Origin: Opitutia bacterium
GTDB taxonomy: Bacteria > Verrucomicrobiota > Verrucomicrobiia > Opitutales > Seribacteraceae
Length of the DNA stretch: 9,238 bases
Reading direction: 5' to 3'
Assembly (NCBI GenBank): GCA_018695085.1
Contig: JABHOU010000415.1
Location: 1 to 9,238, forward strand
Under the pieces are notes generated by a model that saw nothing but the letters and a program-made list of their open reading frames with translations, ran no database searches and was not told the DNA's origin. The position numbers and the translations under genes were made by a program. Positions 1 to 6,684 of the stretch are shown piece after piece. Numbering within the stretch: the stretch's first letter is position 1; every line of letters begins with the position of its first letter.

Positions 1-1140
1 CTTGAGCGAAGTCAGCTTGCCGTCGCTCCCAATCAGGTAAAGGTTTAGTACGGGATCAAGAGGTGAGGATACGGAACGGGCATGTGCCCGGATATTGAAC
101 TTTTGACCTTTTTTCGCCTTGAACTTGAAATAGTCATAGTCTTTGTCTTCCGAAATGATTCCGTCGAAGGCAAGTGGCAGTGTCAGTTCGGTGACGGTCG
201 CAAGTTTGTAGCTGTTGTTGGGCTCTTTTTCGCGAACGGAGGGAAAGGGTGATACGCGAATGCGATTGGGACTTGGTGAAGAAAGGTTGCTTTCAAAGTG
301 ATAATAGGCGAACTCATCGTCCTTGGAGTCTGATGGTAGGGATATTTGAGTTTTAAATTCTCCCTTGGCATCGCCGAGAAATGTGAATTCTTGCGTTTTT
401 CCGGCTTCGCCGCCTGCAGGAAAAACAACCAGAGGGCGGGGAAAGTTACCAACATGCAAGCGGTAGTTGAAGTTGCTCGAGCCCTTGTAAGAGGAATCGC
501 GAACCTCGACCCGGTAGACTCCGTCCGAGGGTGCTATCAAACTCAAGGTGCTGTCCTGAAGAAGCAATTCACTGTCATCCGAGGTTGCGAGCTCGAAGCG
601 CTTGTCGTCTAGAACGGCGACGTAAGGATCGAAGAGGGCTCCGGACAAACGAATGGCTTCGACCTCCACGCTCAGGCGCTGGCCCTTGGTCGCATTTATT
701 TCGAAGTAGTCGACGTCCTCGTTAATAATTACTCCGTTGACCGTAGTATTGACCGGGATGCCTTGCGCTTGATCGAATGCGGAATTCGGTTCCTCTTCCT
801 TTAAGTTCGGAAATGGACCCACCCAAAAGGTATAAAGGTTGCTCAATCCCTCGTTGGTGCGAACCCTGAGATTGTGTTGTCCAAAAGCAGTTTCCTTGGA
901 AATGGACAAGGAGGCTTTTAGCGAAGTGGATTTTTCCACGACGATATTCGTAGCCTTGATTCCCTCCGAATAAAAAAGCATTTCGGCCGCTTCATCCAGT
1001 CTTTGTCCCCGTATCCGTATCTCCTGAACGGAGTCCCGCATTCCTCCACGAGGAAGTAGGGAAGTGATTGTAGGTTCGACCGCTTGCAGAGACAGGGAGA
1101 AGGCAAGAGCGAAAAGCAACAAACGAAGGAATGTATTCAT
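1..1140 (-). CDS. Secreted protein with IPT/TIG-like N-terminus and two PPC domains (3' end outside window)
   Basis: The reverse strand is open from ATG at 1140-1138 to the window edge: 380 codons, no stop, so the C-terminus is missing. Residues 1-20 are a Sec signal peptide (short basic start, then a Leu/Ala/Phe-rich core, probable cleavage at LQA|VEP). Residues about 22-108 resemble an IPT/TIG immunoglobulin-like fold (PTITSLLPRGG...IRIRGQRLDEA). Residues about 122-230 form one bacterial pre-peptidase C-terminal (PPC) domain, with the hallmark DVDYFEINATKGQRLSVEVEA. A second begins near 305 with EKEPNNS and contains DKDYDYFKFKAKKGQKFNIRA. PPC domains are non-catalytic beta-sandwiches of exported proteins; no catalytic domain is visible. 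The gene lies 85 nt downstream of the DUF1501 gene on the same strand and is probably co-transcribed. No other ATG/GTG/TTG lies in frame between this ATG and the upstream stop. The only SD-like AGGAG is about 21 nt away, so initiation looks weak. The domain call is fairly firm; the molecular role is unknown. Confidence 0.82.
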   Translation of the reverse strand, partial: MNTFLRLLLFALAFSLSLQAVEPTITSLLPRGGMRDSVQEIRIRGQRLDEAAEMLFYSEGIKATNIVVEKSTSLKASLSISKETAFGQHNLRVRTNEGLSNLYTFWVGPFPNLKEEEPNSAFDQAQGIPVNTTVNGVIINEDVDYFEINATKGQRLSVEVEAIRLSGALFDPYVAVLDDKRFELATSDDSELLLQDSTLSLIAPSDGVYRVEVRDSSYKGSSNFNYRLHVGNFPRPLVVFPAGGEAGKTQEFTFLGDAKGEFKTQISLPSDSKDDEFAYYHFESNLSSPSPNRIRVSPFPSVREKEPNNSYKLATVTELTLPLAFDGIISEDKDYDYFKFKAKKGQKFNIRAHARSVSSPLDPVLNLYLIGSDGKLTSLK

Positions 1141-1162
1141 AATTGTGCGTGTAACGGTTTGC

Positions 1163-1186
1163 TCCTCAATATTAGAAAGTTGAGGA
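1163..1186 (-). promoter_or_regulatory. Small inverted repeat covering the only SD-like site before the PPC gene
   Basis: TCCTCAA (1163-1169) and TTGAGGA (1180-1186) are perfect 7-bp arms around a 10-nt loop. On the transcribed minus strand the downstream arm carries GAGGA, the only SD-like stretch before the ATG at 1140. The stem could hold that site closed or be a processing site between the two genes. It has no U-run, so it is not a typical terminator. The stem is short and could be chance. Confidence 0.25.
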
Positions 1187-1225
1187 AACTCATGCTAGGC
1201 TGGGAAACTCCTTGGTGAGGCTTTC

Positions 1226-2566
1226 TCAGGCGAGAAGATCCTTGATGACCTTCCCTCCGTCCACGATTTCTATGGGCCGGTCGCCGGGTGCCATCAATTC
1301 CTTGTCCGCAACAATTCCTATACGGTCGTAAACGGTTGTAGCCAAGTCTTCTACGGACAGAGGATTTTCCTCGGGCGCAGTGGCGAAGGCATCGGAAGAT
1401 CCGTAAACCTGACCGCGAGCAATCCCACCTCCCGCCAGCACGACGCTGAATACGCGCGGATAATGGTCGCGACCGCTGTCCTTATTGATCTTAGGAGTAC
1501 GGCCGAATTCGGAGGACATCATGATGAGGGTGCTATCCAACAAGCCTCTTTCTTCCAAATCCGAAACCAAGGTTGCGAAGGCTTGGTCAAGCTCGGGACC
1601 TTGCCTGTCGAAACCCGCTTCGATGTTCTGATGCATGTCCCATCCTCCGTAGGTAAGAGAAACAAAGCGTACGCCGGCTTCTACCAAGCGACGGGACAAG
1701 AGCATGCGCTGGCCAGCCGTATTTTTACCATAGCGTTCCTTCATCTTGTCCGTTTCCTTTGTCATGTCGAAGGCTTCGCGCGCTTCTTTGGAGCTTATGA
1801 TTGAGTAGGCGTCGTTGTAAAACTTGTCCATGGCTCCGAGTGCATCGGATTTCTCCATATTGCGGAAGTGACCGTCAACCGTGTCCAGTAGGCTGCGCCG
1901 CTTGGAAAAACGGTCATCATTAATACCAGTGGGCAAAGAGAGGTCTTTAACCTTGAAATTATCTGAAGCTGGATCGGATCCCAGACCAAAAGGTCCGTGT
2001 GAAGAGCTCAAGTACCCACTACCTGCAAATTCATTTGGCATTTTTGGGATGCAGACATAGGGCGGGAGGTTTTTCCTTGCACCGAATTCGTGGGAAATGA
2101 CCGATCCGAAACTCGGATAATTCAAGGCAGGGCTAGGACGATACCCCGTGAACATGTTGTGCGTACCACGCTCATGTGCGGCTTCTCCGTGGGTCATCGA
2201 ACGACAAACGGTGATTTTATCGGCAATTTTAGCCGATTGCTTAAAGTTCTCGCTGAAATGAACTCCCGGAATCTTGGTCTTTATGCTTTTGAATGGACCT
2301 CGGTACTCGAGGGGAGCGTAGGGCTTGGGATCCCAAGACTCTTGATGCGCCATCCCGCCAGGGAGATAGATGTGGATCACGTTCTTGGCGGTTCCTTCCT
2401 TACTCTCATAGAACTTTTGAGCACCGTGTGCCTTCATGCTCAAAAACTGTGGCAGACTGAGCCCAAGCCCGCCGATAAGGCCAACATGCATGAATTCCCT
2501 GCGCGAAAAATGGCTAGGGAGGTCGCCGCATTTACCTTGAATGCCCGATATTGCTGATTTCTTCAT
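1226..2566 (-). CDS. DUF1501 family protein, Tat-exported, alkaline-phosphatase-like fold
   Basis: This is a complete gene of 446 residues, ATG at 2566 and TGA at 1228-1226, near the usual DUF1501 length. The N-terminus has a twin-arginine signal (SRREF, residues 21-25, then a Gly/Leu-rich core to about 42), so a folded, probably metal-bearing protein is exported. The body matches the DUF1501 group, distantly related to alkaline phosphatases and sulfatases: IYLPGGMAHQESWDPKP (67-82), HGEAAHERGTHNMFTGYRP (126-144), GGWDMHQN (307-314), SSEFGRTPKIN (351-361) and GRDHYPRVFS (365-374). The His/Asp/Glu residues in these blocks are candidate metal ligands. The sulfatase nucleophile motif CxPxR is not seen. 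In Planctomycetes and Verrucomicrobia such genes usually accompany DUF1549/DUF1553 cytochrome-type genes and PPC proteins; here only the PPC gene follows. The start is set by the Tat signal, as no clear SD precedes it. Family assignment is strong; substrate is unknown. Confidence 0.93.
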   Translation of the reverse strand: MKKSAISGIQGKCGDLPSHFSRREFMHVGLIGGLGLSLPQFLSMKAHGAQKFYESKEGTAKNVIHIYLPGGMAHQESWDPKPYAPLEYRGPFKSIKTKIPGVHFSENFKQSAKIADKITVCRSMTHGEAAHERGTHNMFTGYRPSPALNYPSFGSVISHEFGARKNLPPYVCIPKMPNEFAGSGYLSSSHGPFGLGSDPASDNFKVKDLSLPTGINDDRFSKRRSLLDTVDGHFRNMEKSDALGAMDKFYNDAYSIISSKEAREAFDMTKETDKMKERYGKNTAGQRMLLSRRLVEAGVRFVSLTYGGWDMHQNIEAGFDRQGPELDQAFATLVSDLEERGLLDSTLIMMSSEFGRTPKINKDSGRDHYPRVFSVVLAGGGIARGQVYGSSDAFATAPEENPLSVEDLATTVYDRIGIVADKELMAPGDRPIEIVDGGKVIKDLLA

Positions 2567-2789
2567 GAGTTTTACGGAGAATGTTTCTTAAAGCTACCTA
2601 ATATAGTAATTATTATTAATAGCTTCGCAAGCCGGTTTTAGCCCATGAAAGTGAAACTTTTTTTTCAGGTAATGGCATCAGCGTGCAAGGTATTGCAAGT
2701 AAAAGTGTTTAGAGAGATTGCGAATGAATAATAACAAATAAAAAAGATTGCAATGTCTTGCATTTTGGACAATTTAGTATTTTCAAGCA
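2567..2789. promoter_or_regulatory. Divergent intergenic promoter region
   Basis: This 223-nt AT-rich region separates the leftward DUF1501/PPC pair from the rightward RHH-MscS-secretin operon, so it must hold promoters for both. For the leftward unit a weak sigma-70-like candidate is TTGCGA (complement of 2625-2630) and TATATT (complement of 2600-2605), with a long 19-nt spacer. For the rightward unit no convincing -35/-10 pair was found. An eight-T run (2658-2665) lies between TGAAA (2652-2656) and TTTCA (2663-2667). No small gene or RNA is apparent. Confidence 0.5.
2684..2763. promoter_or_regulatory. Array of TTGCA-type motifs, possible operator
   Basis: TGCAAG occurs at 2684-2689 and again at 2694-2699. 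TTGCGA lies at 2718-2723. TTGCAA (2748-2753) and TTGCAT (2758-2763) form a second pair. Both pairs are spaced exactly 10 bp, one helical turn. The array ends 26 bp before the GTG of the ribbon-helix-helix-like gene. RHH proteins usually bind short repeated sites spaced about one turn and often repress their own operons, so autoregulation is plausible. The motif is short and the region AT-rich, so chance cannot be excluded. Confidence 0.3.
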
Positions 2790-3050
2790 GTGGCCAAGGG
2801 AAAAACAGTAACGATTCGGGTTCCCGAAGAGACCTTTGATGAAATCAGAGAGGTCTGCTCGTCGTTGGGTGAAGCTTACAATTTCAACCAATTCGTAAAT
2901 CAAAGCCTCGGTGCCATTCTCGAGGTCATCAAGCACGATGGCGAGGAGGTTCCCATTCCGAAATTCGCCATGATGGCACGCTGGCTGAAAGATTACGAAC
3001 CGTCTGAATTCACTGCTAAGGGTAATGGGAAAGGGGGAACTTTATCATGA
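2790..3050 (+). CDS. Small ribbon-helix-helix-like protein, first gene of MscS-secretin operon
   Basis: This is an 86-residue protein starting with GTG at 2790. An in-frame TAG at 2775-2777 excludes an earlier start, and there is no clear SD. Residues 5-11 (KTVTIRV) form a predicted beta strand, followed by PEETFDEIREVCSSLGE as helix 1, a turn at AYNF and helix 2 at NQFVNQSLGAILEVI. That strand-helix-helix order over about 45 residues matches the Arc/MetJ/CopG ribbon-helix-helix DNA-binding fold, in which paired strands enter the major groove. The C-terminal half (EEVPIPKFAMMARWLKDYEP) is not recognised. The TGA overlaps the ATG of the channel gene (ATGA at 3047-3050), indicating translational coupling. 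It may be the operon's autoregulator, or an unrelated small adaptor. No toxin partner is seen, so an antitoxin role is unlikely. The fold is a pattern-based call. Confidence 0.68.
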   Translation: MAKGKTVTIRVPEETFDEIREVCSSLGEAYNFNQFVNQSLGAILEVIKHDGEEVPIPKFAMMARWLKDYEPSEFTAKGNGKGGTLS

Positions 3051-4624
3051 GCACCGCAACTTCGGAACCTAAGAAGCGGTTGTTCTTCGGGTCGCGTTCC
3101 TTGGGTAGAATGTGGTTTCCGCTCTTGGTGTTTGTCGCTTTCTTGACCGCGTTGCTATCTCACGAGGAGCTAGTTACCAGATTCCTTGGCAACGCCTCGC
3201 TCATCGCCCGCAACACTTTTGTTTATGGGGTGCAGATTGGCATGTGGGTGTCGGGGGCTTTTCTGGTGCAGCGTGGAATCACCACTTTTTTCTGGGATGG
3301 TTTGATCCCCAACCTGACGGGGCGTCGCGTGCCGAGGTTGCCCAAGGACATTACTGGCATTTTAATCTTCTTTTTCGCTGGAGTGGGTGTTCTTGCGACC
3401 GTGTTCGATCGTTCCGTCACAGGTATTTGGGCTACTTCGGGGATCATGAGTGTGGTCATCGGTTTTGCCCTTCGAAACGTCATTCTCGACGTCTTCATAG
3501 GTTTGGCCATGCACGTGGAGCGTGCTTTCAGCATTGGAGACTGGGTCATGCTCCACCAAAACAGGGTGGAGACCCACATTATCGGCCAAGTCATCGAGAT
3601 CAACTGGCGCACCACGCGTTTGCGTACCACCAGCAACAACATGGTCGTCATCCCGAATAGTCGGCTTGGGGAAACGATTCTCACTAACTACATGCAGCCC
3701 AAGCCGCATTTCCGTATCGATTTGAATTTCGTCATCGACTACTCCATTCCGCCTAATCGAGCCATTCGTATCCTGATGTCGGGCGTTCGTGCGTTGGCGG
3801 ATGGTGAGCGCATTATGGAGGATCCCGAACCTGAGGTGCGTCTCGACGAGGCTACCCTCGATGGTCAGCGGTACGAGGTGCGTTTCTTCATCTTGCCCGT
3901 CAATATTTCGCCCAACGAATCCCGACACGTCGTAAACAAAAGTATTGTCGAACACCTTTCTCGCGCCGGAATTACGCCCTCCACTTCTAAGGAGGAGGTC
4001 TTTCTTTCTCGCAGTGCCGAAAGGCGTCAGTTGAATTTGGAGGATAGCGGAGACCGTCGTAGAATTCTGAATAGGTCGGAACTAATCCGAAACCTTAATG
4101 AGGTCGAACAAAGCGTACTATTCAGTTCCATGACGCGTCATGACTTGGAGGCGGGCGAAGTGCTTTATCGTCAGGGTGCATCCGGGGATTCTCTTTATCT
4201 CTTGGCCGAGGGATTGCTTTCCTCATTTGTTTCTTTGTCCGGTTTGGATGGAAAGACCAAGGTGGAGCAGATCGAGTCCGGCCGTCATTTCGGAGAAGAC
4301 TCCCTGCTCACGGGCAAAAGTCGATCTTCCACCCTTACGGCGATCACCGATTGCGTGGTCTTCGAGATTCCCAAGGAACCCGTCATGGAATTGGCTCGTC
4401 GAAAAGGTGATTTTCTCGGGATGCTCAACCGCAATGTGGCCCTAAGCGAGGAACGCATTCACAACAGCAGGGCCGCTGCCTCGAAACGCAAAAAGGCCGC
4501 TCCGCGGAAGAAAAAATCCGCTGGTGTAACCAAGGCCATCCAAACCTTTTTTACCGATCTTTTCCCCACCAACGAACCCGAGCCGCCTCCTACAACCAAC
4601 CAAACGCCACAGGAAACCGGATGA
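3047..4624 (+). CDS. MscS-family channel with C-terminal cyclic-nucleotide-binding domain
   Basis: This 525-residue inner-membrane protein starts at ATG 3047, with a strong AAGGGGG ribosome site at 3031-3037. Hydrophobic segments lie at about 24-38, 58-75, 102-120 and 128-156. The last is a MscS pore helix (TSGIMSVVIGFALRNV) leading into HVERAFSIGDWVML (156-169), the classic TM3-to-beta-domain junction. The cytoplasmic beta and C-terminal MscS domains run to about 318 and include VVIPNS (200-205). After a linker, residues about 352-465 form a cNMP-binding domain: AGEVLYRQGASGDSLYLLAEG (369-389), then the phosphate-binding-cassette-like HFGEDSLLTGKSRSSTLTA (414-432) with G416, E417 and R426 in canonical places. 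Channels of this bCNG-like type couple nucleotide binding to a mechanosensitive-type pore. Residues 479-490 are unusually Lys/Arg-rich, before a Pro/Thr-rich end. Translation is coupled at both ends. Ligand and gating stimulus are inferred from the family. Confidence 0.92.
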   Translation: MSTATSEPKKRLFFGSRSLGRMWFPLLVFVAFLTALLSHEELVTRFLGNASLIARNTFVYGVQIGMWVSGAFLVQRGITTFFWDGLIPNLTGRRVPRLPKDITGILIFFFAGVGVLATVFDRSVTGIWATSGIMSVVIGFALRNVILDVFIGLAMHVERAFSIGDWVMLHQNRVETHIIGQVIEINWRTTRLRTTSNNMVVIPNSRLGETILTNYMQPKPHFRIDLNFVIDYSIPPNRAIRILMSGVRALADGERIMEDPEPEVRLDEATLDGQRYEVRFFILPVNISPNESRHVVNKSIVEHLSRAGITPSTSKEEVFLSRSAERRQLNLEDSGDRRRILNRSELIRNLNEVEQSVLFSSMTRHDLEAGEVLYRQGASGDSLYLLAEGLLSSFVSLSGLDGKTKVEQIESGRHFGEDSLLTGKSRSSTLTAITDCVVFEIPKEPVMELARRKGDFLGMLNRNVALSEERIHNSRAAASKRKKAAPRKKKSAGVTKAIQTFFTDLFPTNEPEPPPTTNQTPQETG

Positions 4625-6684
4625 ATCGAAAAAGTCTCAATCAACGCTCAGTCGCCTTAACCGTAATCACTCTGGCTCTTTCGACGTTCGGCAGCGCTTT
4701 TGCCCAAAAAGCCACAGACGACGATCCGATCGATATGGAGTCACGACGTTTGCGTCTAAGCTACGTCGATCCCACCCGTTGTACTCAACTTCTCAAGCTC
4801 TTCGGTGTCACCGTCGGATCTCCCACATCCGCTGTGGACCCAAAGAAGTTGCCTGTCGTGGTGGCCCTTCCGGAGACTAAGTTTCACGAGGTCGTGCCCG
4901 CTCAGTCCGGAAACTTCCCGAGAACCGAGACTGATCCGCTGAACGAACTCATGGTCTTTTACGATTCTTCCGAACCGTCACAGTTCGGTCGCGTCGTCCG
5001 CCTCGTTCGCGAGAAGATCGATATGCCCGCACGCAAGATCATGATCGAGGCCATGGTGCTCGAAATTTCTTCACAGGCTCTCAAGGATCTCGGAGTCCAG
5101 TGGGACGTTACCAAGAACGTGGGTAGTGGCAATTTCATTGGTCGTCATCTCGACAACGATAACTTGAAAATAGGCCAAATCGTACCTTCGGGAGTCGGTG
5201 TTCCGCAGCTCGATTTCAGCGTGACCAAAGCTTTTCGAGAGTTCAACGTTCGGTTACAGGCCCTCGTCAAGGAAGGCACTGCCGAGGTTCTTTCCCGGCC
5301 TAGCGTGCTCACTCTCGACAACCGCATGGCCTACATAAACGTCTCGGAGAAAATCCCCATAGCCAACACGAAGTTCGTCAAGGATTACGTGAGCGCCGTT
5401 GATTTTCGCGATGTCACGGCGGGCATCGAGCTCGCCGTCAGGCCCCGCATAAACGAGGATGGAACCGAGGTGTCTCTCCAGATAAACGCTTCCGTCTCCG
5501 CTCGCGTCCCGGGCAAGGATCAGCAAGTCATGGGAAAAGACAACGTCGTCCTCGCCACTGCTCCTACGCTCTCCATTCGTGAGGTCAAGACCTACGCCAG
5601 AATCGCCAACGACACCCCATTCATAATCGGCGGCCTCATCGCCAAGGATTCCGAGGAAACTGTGAACAGCGTACCTGTACTCGGTAAAATTCCCGTCTTT
5701 GGAGCCCTTTTTCGGAGCAAGTCCAAGACGGGTCTTAAGCGCGAGGTAATCATCGTAATCACGCCTTCGGTGCTTCCTGAAGAAAACGTCGTCAACAAGA
5801 GTATGCCCAAGGACGAGGACCTTTTCGACAGTTTCGACCATCGTCTCTTTCGGGATGCCTACCGCATTCGCGACGAGGACACCTTCGATCTGCGATACCT
5901 CACTCAAAATCGAGGTCTCCTCAAACTTCAGTCCATCGCCGATCGCATCGTCACCGACGATGTTCGCCTCGCCAAGGCCTATCCCTACAACCGATTCGCC
6001 GATCGCGCCGTTCCCGGCGAGGACGCCCTTGTTCGACGCCAAATATACGAGGTTCTCAAGCATCGAGAAGCCGCTAAGAAGCTCGATACTCGAAAATTGA
6101 TTTTCTTTCGCAATGACGAAGACCTCGGCTCCGGATTTCGCGTTCGATTTCTCCACGAACATCTCGAAGACATCGCTCCCTTCGTTCTCTCCGGCAAAGA
6201 ATCGGGCAGGGCTTTTGCCCTCCGCTACCAGCTGCGCCGTGACAGCGCTTCCGCTGGTGAGCTTTTGGAGGAACCCGTGCCTGAGATGGCCATGGTGGAC
6301 TGCCCCGACAAGGCTACTTGGCGACGCCTCCTATGGGAGCTCAATCAGCCGGGACCCAAGGGCGAAATCCGCAGAGTAATCATCCTCCGGAACCGCGATG
6401 ACCTCGAACGTCTCAAGTACGCCATCCTCATGAAGAAGACCATCGAACTAAACACCGAGGACAATATCCTCAAGCTCAAGAGCTTCACTCGCGGACGTCT
6501 TCTTCGCATGGCCACCGTTCGGGAGGACGACGTAGAGCTCATCGATGCCGAAGTCGCCGCCTGTTTTTTCCATTCAGAGCAATACTACGCAGCGCTTCAG
6601 TCGGCCCTGCGTCGGGATTACGCCGCCTTCAACACGGCCCTGCTCGGCACCCAATACGAAAAACTTCTCCAAGCCGGACAATGA
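4621..6684 (+). CDS. Secretin (type II/III secretion system family) with long novel C-terminal extension
   Basis: The ATG at 4621 overlaps the channel's TGA (ATGA); AGGA at 4611-4614 is a well-placed ribosome site. The product is 687 residues. Residues 1-28 are a Sec signal peptide ending SAFA|QKA. Residues 41-62 and 108-147 look like secretin N-domain pieces, the second leading into VREKIDMPARKIMIEAMVLE (128-147). Residues about 205-383 form the secretin pore domain, ending in VPVLGKIPVFGALF (351-364) and KREVIIVITP (373-382), the conserved gate/lip signature. Secretins form multimeric outer-membrane channels. Canonical ones end soon after this domain, perhaps with a short pilotin-binding tail. 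Here about 300 charged, signal-free residues follow (385-687), containing an apparent internal repeat. Only part of the usual N-domain stack is visible. No pilus or secretion ATPase, platform or pseudopilin genes are nearby, so the exported substrate is unknown. Confidence 0.9.
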   Translation: MNRKSLNQRSVALTVITLALSTFGSAFAQKATDDDPIDMESRRLRLSYVDPTRCTQLLKLFGVTVGSPTSAVDPKKLPVVVALPETKFHEVVPAQSGNFPRTETDPLNELMVFYDSSEPSQFGRVVRLVREKIDMPARKIMIEAMVLEISSQALKDLGVQWDVTKNVGSGNFIGRHLDNDNLKIGQIVPSGVGVPQLDFSVTKAFREFNVRLQALVKEGTAEVLSRPSVLTLDNRMAYINVSEKIPIANTKFVKDYVSAVDFRDVTAGIELAVRPRINEDGTEVSLQINASVSARVPGKDQQVMGKDNVVLATAPTLSIREVKTYARIANDTPFIIGGLIAKDSEETVNSVPVLGKIPVFGALFRSKSKTGLKREVIIVITPSVLPEENVVNKSMPKDEDLFDSFDHRLFRDAYRIRDEDTFDLRYLTQNRGLLKLQSIADRIVTDDVRLAKAYPYNRFADRAVPGEDALVRRQIYEVLKHREAAKKLDTRKLIFFRNDEDLGSGFRVRFLHEHLEDIAPFVLSGKESGRAFALRYQLRRDSASAGELLEEPVPEMAMVDCPDKATWRRLLWELNQPGPKGEIRRVIILRNRDDLERLKYAILMKKTIELNTEDNILKLKSFTRGRLLRMATVREDDVELIDAEVAACFFHSEQYYAALQSALRRDYAAFNTALLGTQYEKLLQAGQ

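Noticed and set aside
183..455. Minus-strand 90-codon frame near the left edge
   Set aside because: It overlaps the continuous 380-codon PPC-protein frame in another register. That frame has coherent domains; this one does not.
2090..2557. Plus-strand open frame (155 codons) opposite the DUF1501 N-terminus
   Set aside because: The opposite strand encodes a clear Tat signal and DUF1501 motifs. This frame's product has no recognisable features.
1226..2566. Calling the DUF1501 protein a sulfatase
   Set aside because: It shares the broad fold, but the CxPxR formylglycine motif of sulfatases is not present.
2790..3050. Calling the small RHH-like protein an antitoxin
   Set aside because: No toxin-like gene is adjacent. 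The next gene is a channel coupled to a secretin.
3362..3955. Antisense open frame (197 codons) within the channel gene
   Set aside because: It sits opposite conserved MscS pore and beta-domain sequence and its product shows no recognisable motif, so it is a codon-bias shadow.
5254..6162. Long antisense open frame (302 codons) within the secretin gene
   Set aside because: It lies wholly opposite a well-supported secretin frame. Its product shows no recognisable motif, and long antisense frames are common opposite genes with this codon usage.
4621..6684. Calling the operon a type II secretion or type IV pilus locus
   Set aside because: Only a secretin is present. No ATPase, platform protein, pseudopilin or prepilin peptidase occurs in the window.
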